DNA from: Blattabacterium sp. (Blatta orientalis) str. Tarazona
Lineage (GTDB): Bacteria; Bacteroidota; Bacteroidia; Flavobacteriales; Blattabacteriaceae
Length of the DNA stretch: 64,000 nt
Direction: 5' to 3'
NCBI RefSeq assembly: GCF_000334405.1
Contig: NC_020195.1
Span: 434,001-498,000 of the forward strand
Below the pieces are notes generated by a model that saw only the letters and a program-made list of their open reading frames with translations, was not told the origin of the DNA and searched no databases. The position numbers and the translations under genes are program-made. Numbering within the stretch: the first letter of the stretch is position 1; every line of letters begins with the position of its first letter. Of the stretch, positions 37,174-47,183 are shown one piece after another.

Positions 37174-39714
37174 TCATTCTATTCCAAAAGAATACTGAAA
37201 TATGTTTTCATTCCATAATTTTTTTTCATGAAGAAAATTTTTAAGGTAAAATGAAACCGACTTATCATTTCCATGTCTAGAAAAAATGATAAGGTGTTCC
37301 ACCGGACGGGTGGTAGCTACATATAATAAATTAAGATTATCAAATCTTGTTTTGGAGAGATAATCCTCATAAATTTTTATGAGAGAAGAATCCTCTATAT
37401 GTTTTTTTAAATACGGTTCTATATCTAAGTATAAAGTCTCTAATCCATGATATAAATGAGGACTGATATCTATCCAGGCTCCTTCCTTTCTTTTTGAAAC
37501 TGCATTCCAATCTGCAAAAGGGAGAATAACTACAGGAAATTGCAGACCTTTAGACTTGTGAATAGTCATAATACGAATGGCATCTATTTTTTCAGAAAAA
37601 GTGATACTTTCTTTTTCTTTTTTGGATTCCCAATATTCTAAAAAATCTCCAATAGAATTTCCTACAATTTTCATAGATCTATGAACAAAATCTAAAAAAG
37701 AATAGATAGAAGCAGTATTGTATTGATTTAATAATCCAAATCCAGAAATTATATCTTCTGCTCTATTGTATAGAGATGGATTATCTAATAAATTATTGAA
37801 ATCTAATCTCTTTAGGAAAAGATTTAATGGTAAAAAAACAGTTTCTATTAGAAAATCATGATCTTTTTTTTGAGTGCGAATTAATTTATTTTTCAATAGC
37901 AATAAAATTAAAGTAGCTCTCTTTTGGGAACAATAAGGTTTGAAAATAACATAAAAAAACTGTATAATGATTTCTATTTCTAAATGATTTTTTATGAGAA
38001 GAGAAACGGAAGTATTTACAATAAATCCATCTACCGTAAGTTTTTCAGACAAAAAACTCCCTTCTTCGTTACTTCTAACCAAAATAGCTATATCCGATAA
38101 TTTATACTTCTGTATAAATAATTTTTGAATTTTTTCTTTTATTTGATTATAAACATATTGTTGATAATTTTTTTTTCTATGCAAAAGAAATTTAATTCTA
38201 CATATCCTCCTAGGTTTTTTAAATATTTTTTGTTTAGATTTTTTATATATATCTTGGTAGATGGGATCATGAAAAAATTTAGATGCTGATTGATAAAGGG
38301 AATTATTAAATTTTACAATTTCTTCAAAACTACGAAAGTTAGTCTCTATGGAGACTACTTCTTTATGGTAATGTTTAGAGGAATAATGAATAAGATGAAG
38401 AAATGTCTTTGCATCTCCACCTCTCCAACCATATATAGATTGTTTAGGATCTCCTACTATCATAGCTGAACCATTTTCCGATAAAGCATTTTCAACTAAA
38501 ATTCTAAGATTTTCCCATTGTAGAATGGAAATATCTTGAAATTCATCTATCAAATAATGTTTATATTGGATTCCCTTTTTTTCATAAATGTGTGGAAAGG
38601 GATCTTGAAGAATTCTTTCATAAAGAATTTGATTTAATTCAGCATTTAAAAGAATTTTTTTCTCCTTTTTTAAGGATTTGTATTCTTTTTCTATTTCATG
38701 TATTATAGATAAAAGACTCAAGTTTTTTAAAAAAAATTTATCTAATAGATAAGAGGAGATTACTTTTTTTATATAGAAATTTAGTTTTTTTATATAAAAA
38801 AGTATTTCCTCTTTATTCTTTTCTATTAGATTTTTTTGATTGACATCTGTGTTTTTTTTGTAGAATGCCTCTATTTGAATATTTTTTTCAAGACGTTTAT
38901 TATTAATGAAAGGATTTAGGAAAATATCTCCCATACGAAGTTTTTGAAAAAGTTTTGGTAAGTCTAAATAAAGGAAGGAATGTTTTTGAATAGAATTTTT
39001 TTTTAAAAATTCAAAAAATTTATCGCCTTGTTTTTGACACATTTTTTCAAATTCTTGAGTTCTATTTAACAAAGTATTCTTTAAGATGATCCAATTATCA
39101 AAAGATTGCATTTTAATTTTTTTCATAGGAAAAAAACTATTCTCTTCTACTATAAGGAGGGCTATTTTAAATATTTCTTTGCTGATGTCCCAATTTTTTC
39201 CTTCTTTTAATTTTTCCAAAGAAAATTGTACCAAAAGATGCGACCATTTCTCTGAATTAGTTAATAGCTTATCGACAAGCTCCCATAAAAATTTTTTTGT
39301 ATCCATTTCTAAATTTATATTCTTCTTGTAAAGAAAGGATCGAATGGTACGATAAGTAAATTTGTCTATAGTGCTTATAGAAAAAGAAGAAAAATCATCC
39401 AAAATTGCATATAAAATATTTTTAGAACGTTCGAAGAGTTGATCTTTTGTTAATTTCAAATTTTTTGTAAGATGATCGAACAAAAAATGATATTCATTTC
39501 TAATTTTTTGATTAGAAAATTCTTTTATACATTGTAATATTCTTTTTTTTATTTCTTCAGAAGCTTTATTGGTAAAAGTTATAGCCAAAATACGTTTAAA
39601 TTCTTCAGGATGAGGGCTTTTTAATAGAAGATATAGGTAATTTTTTACTAGAAAGAAAGTTTTTCCAGAACCTGCTGAAGCGTTGTATATTTTTAATGTG
39701 GATGGAACCAGCAT
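37174..39714 (-). CDS. UvrD/RecB-like (AddA-type) helicase lacking the C-terminal nuclease
   Basis: An 846-residue superfamily 1 helicase. Motif I is NASAGSGKTF near residue 12, motif Ia is ITFTNKASEEIKKRI, motif II is HYLIDEFQDIS, motif III is DPKQSIYGWRGGD, motif V/VI regions are TIHKSKGLQFPVVILPFAD and LLYVATTRPVEHL. Bacteroidetes homologues are usually about 200 residues longer and end in a PD-(D/E)XK nuclease domain. Here the protein ends soon after motif VI, and lipA ends 7 bases away, so no remnant remains. It may act in recombination as helicase only. Confidence 0.88.
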   Translation of the reverse strand: MLVPSTLKIYNASAGSGKTFFLVKNYLYLLLKSPHPEEFKRILAITFTNKASEEIKKRILQCIKEFSNQKIRNEYHFLFDHLTKNLKLTKDQLFERSKNILYAILDDFSSFSISTIDKFTYRTIRSFLYKKNINLEMDTKKFLWELVDKLLTNSEKWSHLLVQFSLEKLKEGKNWDISKEIFKIALLIVEENSFFPMKKIKMQSFDNWIILKNTLLNRTQEFEKMCQKQGDKFFEFLKKNSIQKHSFLYLDLPKLFQKLRMGDIFLNPFINNKRLEKNIQIEAFYKKNTDVNQKNLIEKNKEEILFYIKKLNFYIKKVISSYLLDKFFLKNLSLLSIIHEIEKEYKSLKKEKKILLNAELNQILYERILQDPFPHIYEKKGIQYKHYLIDEFQDISILQWENLRILVENALSENGSAMIVGDPKQSIYGWRGGDAKTFLHLIHYSSKHYHKEVVSIETNFRSFEEIVKFNNSLYQSASKFFHDPIYQDIYKKSKQKIFKKPRRICRIKFLLHRKKNYQQYVYNQIKEKIQKLFIQKYKLSDIAILVRSNEEGSFLSEKLTVDGFIVNTSVSLLIKNHLEIEIIIQFFYVIFKPYCSQKRATLILLLLKNKLIRTQKKDHDFLIETVFLPLNLFLKRLDFNNLLDNPSLYNRAEDIISGFGLLNQYNTASIYSFLDFVHRSMKIVGNSIGDFLEYWESKKEKESITFSEKIDAIRIMTIHKSKGLQFPVVILPFADWNAVSKRKEGAWIDISPHLYHGLETLYLDIEPYLKKHIEDSSLIKIYEDYLSKTRFDNLNLLYVATTRPVEHLIIFSRHGNDKSVSFYLKNFLHEKKLWNENIFQYSFGIE

Positions 39715-39764
39715 AATAAATTTTTGAATGATCTTTCTAAAGATAAAATTAAAATCGTTAAATT

Positions 39765-41990
39765 TTGAAAAGATATTTTTTTTACTTATTCTTCTTTTTT
39801 ATGTCCTGCCATTTGACAAAAAAGGTCCCTAAAGAAAAATATTTACTTACAAAAAATGTTTTCATAATAAACGGAAAAAAGGTTCATTTTTCTAATTTGG
39901 AAAACTATGTGAAACAAAAACCGAATAAAAAAATGCTAAATTTTTTTCCTGTAAAATTGATGATGTATAATTTTTCTCATCCTGATTTAGAAGAGGTTTT
40001 TTCTTCCTTTTTTTCTATTCCCAAAGAGCATAGGAATAAAAAAGTGCTAAATCATTTATTAAAACGTATTCCAAGAAATAAGTATTCTAAAAAAAAAATT
40101 TCTTGGAATTGGTTTCTTTTTAAAAATGGAGAAAAACCCATAATTATAGATAATAATCTAACAAAAGATTCTATTCAGAATTTGAATTCTCATTTTTATT
40201 CCAAAGGTTATTTGGATGTCCATACAGATTTTTCTTTGTTGAGAGAAAATGAAAAGAAAGGAAAAATCATTTATAATATCTATACTGGAAATCCTTATTT
40301 CATAAATTCCATTATTTATAATTTTCCAGAAAAAGAGTTAAAAAATATATATCTAAATAACCTTAATTCCAGTTTGATTAAAGAAGGGGAACAATACGAT
40401 GAAACAAATCTGATATTGGAAATAGAAAGAATGAAAAACATGTATGAAGATCATGGTTATTATAATTTTGATATATCCGATATTAAATCTCGTATAGATC
40501 CTTCTATAGGAAATCAAAAAATAAATTTATATATGGAAGTAAATAAGGTTCATCCCTCTACGAATAAACATAGAAAATATTTTTTCAATGAAATCGTGAT
40601 AAGAATTAATCAAGAAGAAAATCATTCCATTTTTTACAATGGATATAAATTTTATATTCCAAAAAGTAAAAAATTTAATCCAAAAATGATCACGGATATT
40701 TTGACTATAACACCTGGATCTTTATATAAAAAAAAGGATATTTTGAGTACTCAACAGAATATTTATTCTTTGCATAATTTTAATATTGATCAATTTAAGA
40801 TAGAAGAAAAAAAAGATCATAATAGAAATTCTCTTTTAAATGTAGAAATTTTTTTAAGTACTCTAAAAGATCATGAATTGAAATTTCACATAGAAAATTC
40901 TATATCCAAAAAAATGGATATTGGAATACATCCAGGAGTAACTTTATTAAGTAGAAACCTCCTTAAAAATGGGGCTAATTTAATGTTGTCCATAAAAGGA
41001 AATTTTTTTTCTTCGAAAAAAGAATTTTTGAATATGTATAAATTTTCCTTACAAGGAAAATTAATTTATCCATCCTCTTTTATAGATATAGAACAAAAAA
41101 AAACCTTGTATAGACTTCCTACTTCCATTATTTTTCAAATAAATAGTCAAAAAAATATGGGTGTAAGAAGAATGCTTTTTTCAAATTTATTGAATTATGA
41201 ATGGAAGAATAATTCCTATAGAAAACATAAAATAAAAATCATCAATTTTCAATTGGTTAAAAATCTAGAACAGGAAGAAAATTCTCATAAGGAGGATATT
41301 AAAAATTTTTTTTGTGAAAAAAAAATAAAATTTTTCCTGAGAAAGAGATTATTCATTGCAAAAATGATAAAGAAGATAAAAATCAGTAATTTTTTTTTCG
41401 ATCAAAGAAATCCTATACGAACGAAAAAAATAAAAAAAACATTCGAAGAATATATGAAAATGAAGAGAGAAAATCTTCTTTTGGAAGATTATTTCATAAA
41501 TTCTATTATTTATAATTATGAAATGAATCAAACTCTTGATAAGAGAAAAAGAAATCCGTTTGTATTACGTGAAAATATAGAGATTTCTGGAAATATTTTA
41601 TCCCCTTTATTTCGGAAAACATCTTTCCTCAAAAAAAAATGGAATAATATTCCTTCTTATTCTTTTTTTAAATATGATTTATCTTTTAAAAGATTTTGTT
41701 TTTTAGAAAAATATCACACCTTAGTCTCCAAGTTCTTTTTTGGGATAATTTTTACTTATGAAAAACTTCCATTTGAAAAAAGTTATTTCCTTAGAGGATC
41801 TGAAGAATTTCGTACATGGGACTCTTTTTATACGAAGATTATTCAACCAGAGAAGAAAAAAGCTTTTTTTGAAAATACATTTCTCTCTCAGAATAAAATT
41901 CTATTAGTCCACGAATACAGATATGAAATACTTTCTAAACTGATGACAGTTATCTTTTTAGATTTAGGAAATATCTGGTTTTTAGAATAA
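39765..41990 (+). CDS. TamL-like / BamA-superfamily outer-membrane assembly lipoprotein, frame ends before the last barrel strands
   Basis: A 741-residue open frame. It starts with a TTG giving a lipoprotein signal (hydrophobic stretch, lipobox FMSC, Cys15). Residues about 30-350 look like POTRA-type repeats (YSKGYLDV, YEDHGYYNFDIS), followed by a membrane barrel. The order fits the Bacteroidetes TamL family, which inserts proteins into the outer membrane. The frame stops at TAA 41988-41990 after DLGNIWFLE. The final barrel strands are encoded in another frame at 41991-42277. Confidence 0.82.
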   Translation: MKRYFFYLFFFFMSCHLTKKVPKEKYLLTKNVFIINGKKVHFSNLENYVKQKPNKKMLNFFPVKLMMYNFSHPDLEEVFSSFFSIPKEHRNKKVLNHLLKRIPRNKYSKKKISWNWFLFKNGEKPIIIDNNLTKDSIQNLNSHFYSKGYLDVHTDFSLLRENEKKGKIIYNIYTGNPYFINSIIYNFPEKELKNIYLNNLNSSLIKEGEQYDETNLILEIERMKNMYEDHGYYNFDISDIKSRIDPSIGNQKINLYMEVNKVHPSTNKHRKYFFNEIVIRINQEENHSIFYNGYKFYIPKSKKFNPKMITDILTITPGSLYKKKDILSTQQNIYSLHNFNIDQFKIEEKKDHNRNSLLNVEIFLSTLKDHELKFHIENSISKKMDIGIHPGVTLLSRNLLKNGANLMLSIKGNFFSSKKEFLNMYKFSLQGKLIYPSSFIDIEQKKTLYRLPTSIIFQINSQKNMGVRRMLFSNLLNYEWKNNSYRKHKIKIINFQLVKNLEQEENSHKEDIKNFFCEKKIKFFLRKRLFIAKMIKKIKISNFFFDQRNPIRTKKIKKTFEEYMKMKRENLLLEDYFINSIIYNYEMNQTLDKRKRNPFVLRENIEISGNILSPLFRKTSFLKKKWNNIPSYSFFKYDLSFKRFCFLEKYHTLVSKFFFGIIFTYEKLPFEKSYFLRGSEEFRTWDSFYTKIIQPEKKKAFFENTFLSQNKILLVHEYRYEILSKLMTVIFLDLGNIWFLE

Positions 41991-42003
41991 AAAAAAAAAA
42001 AAA
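41989..42003. repeat. A15 homopolymer tract
   Basis: Fifteen consecutive A, the longest homopolymer noticed in the window, starting inside the stop codon of the TamL-like frame. Such a tract is a hot spot for replication and transcription slippage and for sequencing error. Confidence 0.9.
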
Positions 42004-42277
42004 TACAAAAGAAATAAGAAATTTAAAATGGAATTCTTTTTACAAAGAATTAACATTAGGGGGAGGAATAGGTTTTCGATATGATCTTAAATTTTTTATC
42101 TTTCGTATAGATTTTGCATATAAGTTTTATGACCCATATCAAAAAAAAGGGAAAAAAATGGATCATTTCTCATCTGAAAATTCAAGAACCATTGATGAAT
42201 TTTGGAATTCATTCTCCTTTATCCTTTTAAAAAAAAATTCTTTTTTTACATTTGTTCATCCTTATAAATTAAATTAA
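41991..42277 (+). pseudogene. Out-of-frame C-terminal barrel end of the TamL-like gene
   Basis: In the frame with codons starting at positions such as 42032, the DNA encodes WNSFYKELTLGGGIGFRYDL then IFRIDFAYKFYDP, a typical BamA/TamA barrel end, and stops at 42275-42277. Adding one T in the T5 tract 41979-41983 joins it to the upstream frame as GNIWFFRIKKKK, giving 837 residues in total. The strand-like pattern (GGGIGFRYDL, FRIDFAYKF) is intact, so the break is recent, rescued, or a base-calling error. Confidence 0.82.
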
Positions 42278-42285
42278 AAAAACAC

Positions 42286-43353
42286 ATGTCTAAAAAATTT
42301 CCTTATGGGGTAGCTACTGGTAGCCTTGTCGAAGAAATCTTCGAATATGCTAGAGAAAACATTTTTGCTATACCTTCTGTAAATGTTATTGGATCTAATA
42401 CCATGAATTCTGTAATGGAAACGGCCGGAGAAGTTAATTCTCCTGTAATCATTCAATTGTCCAATGGAGGCGCAATTTTTAATGCAGGAAAAGGATTAAG
42501 CAATGAAGGACAAAAAGCCGCTATCAAAGGAGCTATAGCTAGCGCTAAACATATTCATGAATTAGCCGAAGCTTATAAAGCTACGGTGATTCTTCATACA
42601 GATCATTGTTCTAAAAAAAACCTTCCATGGATAGACGGATTACTAAAAGCTAATGAAGAAAATTACAAACATTTCGGAAAAACGTTATTTAGTTCACATA
42701 TGTTAGATCTTTCTCAAGAATCTTTAGAAGAAAACATCGGAATTTGTGAAAAATACTTTGAAAGAATGAATAAAATTCAGATGACTATTGAAATAGAGCT
42801 TGGAGTAACAGGTGGAGAAGAGGATGGAGTAGATCATTCTAATATAGAAAAGGATAAACTTTATACTCATCCTAAAGAAGTAGCTTATGCCTATGAAAGA
42901 TTGATGAAAATCAGTAAAAAATTTATGATAGCTGCTTCCTTTGGAAATGTTCATGGAGTATATAAACCTGGGAATGTTGTCCTACGTCCGGTTATATTAA
43001 AAGAAACTCAGGAGTATATACAAAAAAAATTTCATACTAGAGAAAAACCAGTTTTTATGGTTTTTCATGGAGGTTCAGGATCTTCTATAAAAGAAATTCA
43101 AGAATCTATTAGTTATGGAGTGATAAAAATGAATGTAGACACAGATTTACAATATGCCTTTACTTGTGGGGTCAGAAATTATATGAATAAAAATAAGAAA
43201 TATTTAGAGAAACAAATAGGAAACCCACAAGGAAAAAATATTCCAAATAAAAAATATTATGATCCTAGAATATGGCTTAGGGAAGGAGAAAAATATTTTA
43301 AGATCTCTCTAAAAAAATATTTTGAATTAATGAATAATATTAACACTTTATAA
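42286..43353 (+). CDS. fbaA: Fructose-bisphosphate aldolase, class II
   Basis: A 355-residue zinc-dependent aldolase of glycolysis and gluconeogenesis. TVILHTDHC carries the catalytic Asp and zinc His, [13 protein letters not shown] is the class IIA signature, and VFHGGSGSS with [15 protein letters not shown] binds the phosphates. Glycerol entering through glpFKD reaches this step as dihydroxyacetone phosphate. It starts 8 bases after the TamL-like C-terminal frame. Confidence 0.97.
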   Translation: MSKKFPYGVATGSLVEEIFEYARENIFAIPSVNVIGSNTMNSVMETAGEVNSPVIIQLSNGGAIFNAGKGLSNEGQKAAIKGAIASAKHIHELAEAYKATVILHTDHCSKKNLPWIDGLLKANEENYKHFGKTLFSSHMLDLSQESLEENIGICEKYFERMNKIQMTIEIELGVTGGEEDGVDHSNIEKDKLYTHPKEVAYAYERLMKISKKFMIAASFGNVHGVYKPGNVVLRPVILKETQEYIQKKFHTREKPVFMVFHGGSGSSIKEIQESISYGVIKMNVDTDLQYAFTCGVRNYMNKNKKYLEKQIGNPQGKNIPNKKYYDPRIWLREGEKYFKISLKKYFELMNNINTL

Positions 43354-43357
43354 AACC

Positions 43358-44197
43358 ATGGCTTGGTTTTTAAGAAAGAAAAAAAATATTATTACTTCTA
43401 TAAAGGATAGAAAATATTTGCCGAAAGGTCTTTGGTATAGGACTCCTAGCGGAAAAATCATAGATACAGATGAACTAAAAAAAAATGCCTATGTGAGTCC
43501 GGAGGATGGATATCATGTAAGAATTCACAGTAAAGAATATTTTGAGATTCTTTTTGATAAGGGGAATTTTTCAGAAATGAATGTTAAAATGATAAGTCAA
43601 GATCCTATAAAATGGATAGATTGCAAAAAATATACAGATAGAGTTAAAGAAGCAAGAAAAAAAACAAATTTATATGATGCTATTAGAACGGGAGTGGGAA
43701 AAATGGAAGAATTGGATATAGTAATTTCCTGTATGGATTTTTCCTTTATAGGAGGATCTATGGGGTCAGTAGTGGGAGAAAAAATCTCGAGAGCTATCAA
43801 ATATTGTATTGAAAAAAAAATTCCATATGTATTGATATCCAAATCCGGAGGAGCAAGAATCATGGAATCTTCCTTTTCATTAATGCAAATGGCTAAGACG
43901 ATAGCTAGATTAACCCAATTGCGAGATTCAAAAATTCCTTACATTTCTGTTCTTACAGATCCAACTACAGGAGGGGTTACAGCTTCTTATGCCTTACTTG
44001 GAGATATAAACATAGCGGAACCAGGAGCTTTAATTGGATTTGCTGGTCCTAGAGTTATTAAGGAAACTATAGGAAAAGATCTTCCAGAAGGATTTCAAAC
44101 TGCAGAATTTCTCTTGGAACATGGGTTTATAGATATAATTTCTTCTAGGACTGAATTAAAAAAAAATATATATAATCTTGTTTCTATGATGATATAA
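43358..44197 (+). CDS. accD: Acetyl-CoA carboxylase carboxyltransferase subunit beta
   Basis: A 279-residue carboxyltransferase beta subunit for malonyl-CoA synthesis. [20 protein letters not shown] replaces the N-terminal zinc-finger region and contains no cysteine, unlike E. coli AccD with four. The crotonase-fold core is intact: [34 protein letters not shown] and [14 protein letters not shown]. It is 4 bases after fbaA and converges on guaA. Confidence 0.94.
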   Translation: MAWFLRKKKNIITSIKDRKYLPKGLWYRTPSGKIIDTDELKKNAYVSPEDGYHVRIHSKEYFEILFDKGNFSEMNVKMISQDPIKWIDCKKYTDRVKEARKKTNLYDAIRTGVGKMEELDIVISCMDFSFIGGSMGSVVGEKISRAIKYCIEKKIPYVLISKSGGARIMESSFSLMQMAKTIARLTQLRDSKIPYISVLTDPTTGGVTASYALLGDINIAEPGALIGFAGPRVIKETIGKDLPEGFQTAEFLLEHGFIDIISSRTELKKNIYNLVSMMI

Positions 44198-44205
44198 AAA
44201 ACCGT

Positions 44206-45741
44206 TTATTCCCATTCAATAGTTGCTGGAGGTTTAGAAGTAATGTCATATACTAAACGGTTGATTCCATCTACTTCATTAATAATTCTATTGGAAATTT
44301 TTTCTAAAAAATCGTGAGGTAAATGGGAAAATGTAGCGGTCATAAAATCTTCCGTTTTTGTCACACGTAAAACAGCTGCATATTCATAGGTTCTTTTATC
44401 TCCCATAACACCTACAGATTTTACCGGTAATAATACCATAAAAGCTTGGCTTACGGATTCATAAAGATCAGAATTTTTTAATTCTTGTAAAAGAATACTT
44501 TCTGCTTCTTGAAGGATAGAGACTTTTTTCTTATTTACTTCTCCAAGAATACGAATGCTTAATCCAGGACCAGGAAATGGATGACGATATAAAATTTCTT
44601 TTGGAATTCCTAATTCTTTTCCTAGATTTCTGACTTCATCTTTAAATAATTCTTTTAAAGGTTCAAGTAGCTTCAACTTCATGAAATGAGGTAATCCTCC
44701 TACATTGTGATGAGATTTAATAGAAAAATTTTTGTGAAATATAGAAGACTCTATCACATCTGAATAAATAGTTCCTTGTGCCAAAAATTCTACATTTTCA
44801 ATTTTTTCTGATTCTTGTTGAAATATAGAAATAAATTCTTTTCCTATAATTTTTCTTTTCATTTCAGGATCAATAACTCCAGTTAAACTAGATAAAAAAC
44901 GTTCTCTTGCATCTATTATTTTAATAGAAAAATTCATTTCTTTACATATATGGGATATTTTTTCTTTTTCTTTTTCCAGAAGAAATCCCGTATCCACAAA
45001 AATACAATGTAAAGAATCTCCAATAGCTTGATGAATTATATAAGCGGCTACAAAGGAATCTACTCCACCTGAAAAACCTAGTATAACTTTTTTACTAGAC
45101 ACACGTTTTTTTATCTTTTCTACAGTTTTTTGTACAAAATTATTTAGTTCCCAATTTGGATGACATTTGCATATATGAAGAATAAAATTTTTCAAGATAT
45201 GGACTCCAAATTCTGTATGATTCACTTCTGGATGAAATTGTATAGCATAAATATCTTTATTCTTGTGAATGAAAGCTGCAATAGCACAAGAGTGGGTATG
45301 TCCGATTACTTTTAATTCTTTTGGAAGATTTTTCACTTCATCAAAATGACTCATCCAAACAAATGATTTTTTAGGGATTCCATGAAATAATTTATTTTTA
45401 GGAAAATCTATGATAAAATTTGTTTTTCCATACTCTTTATACTTTGATTTTTCTATTTTTCCTCCAAAAAGAAAAGAAATAAGTTGCATTCCATAACAAA
45501 TTCCAAGTACAGGAATATTTAATTGAAATAATCTTCTAGATATTAATGGAGGTTTTTCGTCATAAATAGAAAAAGGGCTTCCTGATAAAAGAATTCCTTT
45601 TGGTTTTTTCGATACGATATTCTGAATAGAAATATCATAGGGACACAAAATAGCATAAACCCCTATTTCCCGAATTCTCCTTGCCATCATATGGCTATAT
45701 TGGGAACCAAAATCTAATATTAAAATAAAGTCTTTTTTCAT
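44206..45741 (-). CDS. guaA: GMP synthase (glutamine-hydrolysing)
   Basis: A 511-residue two-domain enzyme converting XMP to GMP. The glutaminase domain has the nucleophile in GICYGMQLISF and the His-Glu pair in AIQFHPEVNHTEFG. The synthetase domain has the PP-loop LGFSGGVDSFVAAYI, and the dimerisation domain ends KPPATIEWE. It is the last gene of the minus-strand purine cluster, 36 bases after purD. Confidence 0.97.
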   Translation of the reverse strand: MKKDFILILDFGSQYSHMMARRIREIGVYAILCPYDISIQNIVSKKPKGILLSGSPFSIYDEKPPLISRRLFQLNIPVLGICYGMQLISFLFGGKIEKSKYKEYGKTNFIIDFPKNKLFHGIPKKSFVWMSHFDEVKNLPKELKVIGHTHSCAIAAFIHKNKDIYAIQFHPEVNHTEFGVHILKNFILHICKCHPNWELNNFVQKTVEKIKKRVSSKKVILGFSGGVDSFVAAYIIHQAIGDSLHCIFVDTGFLLEKEKEKISHICKEMNFSIKIIDARERFLSSLTGVIDPEMKRKIIGKEFISIFQQESEKIENVEFLAQGTIYSDVIESSIFHKNFSIKSHHNVGGLPHFMKLKLLEPLKELFKDEVRNLGKELGIPKEILYRHPFPGPGLSIRILGEVNKKKVSILQEAESILLQELKNSDLYESVSQAFMVLLPVKSVGVMGDKRTYEYAAVLRVTKTEDFMTATFSHLPHDFLEKISNRIINEVDGINRLVYDITSKPPATIEWE

Positions 45742-45777
45742 TAGAATTTTTTTCTTATGAAAAAGAAAGAAAATAAA

Positions 45778-47013
45778 CTATAAACCGATGTCTTTTCTAA
45801 AATATAAGTTTTCAAAATGAACTTTTTTTACTTTATTATAAGCATTTTTTCTAGCTTCTTCCATGGAAAATCCTAGTCCTACCACATTTAAAACACGTCC
45901 TTTTGAAGTGATCCATTTTTCTTTTTCTTTTTCAGCTCCAGCGATATAAAAAGGTTCTTTTAAAGAGTTTAACCCCTCTATAACTTTTCCATATTGGAAT
46001 TTTTCCGGATAACCTTTTGAAGATAAAACGACACAACAAGAACATAATTTTTTCCAAGAAATGGATATGTCTTTCTGAAGGAGAATAGATTGGATTATGT
46101 GAATAAAATTACTATTCATTAATGGAAATAAAGTTTGAGTTTCAGGATCACCCAGACGAGTATTATATTCTAATAAGTATACCCTATTTGAATTGATCAT
46201 TAATCCAAAATAAATAAATCCAAAAAAAATTAATTTTTCTAAAAATAAACCTTCTAAAGTTGGTTTTAATATATTTTCTTTGAAATCTATCCAAACATCA
46301 CTTGTCATATATGGATTAGGAGCAATACTCCCCATTCCTCCTGTATTCTTTCCTGTTTCTTTTTCTCCAATTTTTTTGTAATCTTTAACGGATAAAAAAG
46401 GAATAATATCTTTTCCATTAAATATGGACAATATAGAGGATTCTTTTCCTTGTAGAAGTTCTTCTATGATAACTTGATTTCCAGACTTTCCAAATTTCTT
46501 CTCTATCAAAATAGAATTCAAAGCTTTTTCCGCTTCTGTTTTATTATGTGTTAATAAGACTCCTTTTCCTTCGGATAATCCTCTAGTTTTAATAGCCACG
46601 GAATAAGTGGTTTTATCTAAAAAATCCATAGCTTCTTGATAAGAAGAAAAAACTTTGTATTTAGGAGTACGTACTCCATATTTTTTCATAAATGATTTAG
46701 AAAAAACCCTATCTCCTTCTAGTCTAGCGGAAAAATGAGGCGGTCCAATTATTTTCAATCCATCACTTTGAAATACGTCTACAATTCCATCCCATAGAAA
46801 AGTTTCAGAACCAGCAATAGTAATATCGATAGCATTTTTTTTAGCAAAAGAACATAACTCTGATGTAGAATGAAAATTTTCTATATTTTTTCCTATTTGA
46901 CTGGTTCCTCCATTTCCAGGATAAAAATAAATTTCCATGGGAGAAAAATCTTTTAAGATTTTTTTACCAATAGCATGTTCACGACCCCCACTTCCAAGAA
47001 TTAAAATTTTCAT
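45778..47013 (-). CDS. purD: Phosphoribosylamine-glycine ligase
   Basis: A 411-residue ATP-grasp enzyme making GAR in step 2 of purine synthesis. ILGSGGREHAIGKKI at the N-terminus, AIKTRGLSEGKGVLL in the ATP-grasp core, GGMGSIAPNP and LEYNTRLGDPETQ near residue 280 are all present. The start lies 5 bases after the original end of purH, supporting tight coupling. Confidence 0.96.
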   Translation of the reverse strand: MKILILGSGGREHAIGKKILKDFSPMEIYFYPGNGGTSQIGKNIENFHSTSELCSFAKKNAIDITIAGSETFLWDGIVDVFQSDGLKIIGPPHFSARLEGDRVFSKSFMKKYGVRTPKYKVFSSYQEAMDFLDKTTYSVAIKTRGLSEGKGVLLTHNKTEAEKALNSILIEKKFGKSGNQVIIEELLQGKESSILSIFNGKDIIPFLSVKDYKKIGEKETGKNTGGMGSIAPNPYMTSDVWIDFKENILKPTLEGLFLEKLIFFGFIYFGLMINSNRVYLLEYNTRLGDPETQTLFPLMNSNFIHIIQSILLQKDISISWKKLCSCCVVLSSKGYPEKFQYGKVIEGLNSLKEPFYIAGAEKEKEKWITSKGRVLNVVGLGFSMEEARKNAYNKVKKVHFENLYFRKDIGL

Positions 47014-47018
47014 AATTT

Positions 47019-47183
47019 TTAATGTTTAAAATGTCTTTTTCCCGTAAAAGCCATAGCTATTCCATATTCATCACAAGCTTTTACAGATTCTTCATCACGT
47101 ATAGAACCTCCTGGTTGAAGAATAGCTTTTATAACCCCAGAACGAGCTGCTTCATCTACTATATCACGAAAAGGAAAAAAGCA
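47019..47183 (-). pseudogene. purH: C-terminal remainder of purH beyond the premature stop
   Basis: Past the TGA at 47184-47186 the same frame class encodes [16 protein letters not shown], then [17 protein letters not shown], and ends FTGKRHFKH with TAA at 47019-47021, the canonical PurH C-terminus. Only the ~10 codons between the A9 tract (plus-strand T9, 47202-47210) and the T6 tract (plus-strand A6, 47175-47180) are out of phase. Read one frame over they give [10 protein letters not shown]. With the pair repaired PurH has 514 residues, the family length. Confidence 0.88.

Noticed and set aside
39728-39830. Alternative ATG start in another frame before the TamL-like gene
   Set aside because: It gives a short hydrophobic peptide ending in a stop after about 34 codons. 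The TTG frame at 39765 yields a good lipobox and continues into the POTRA-like region.
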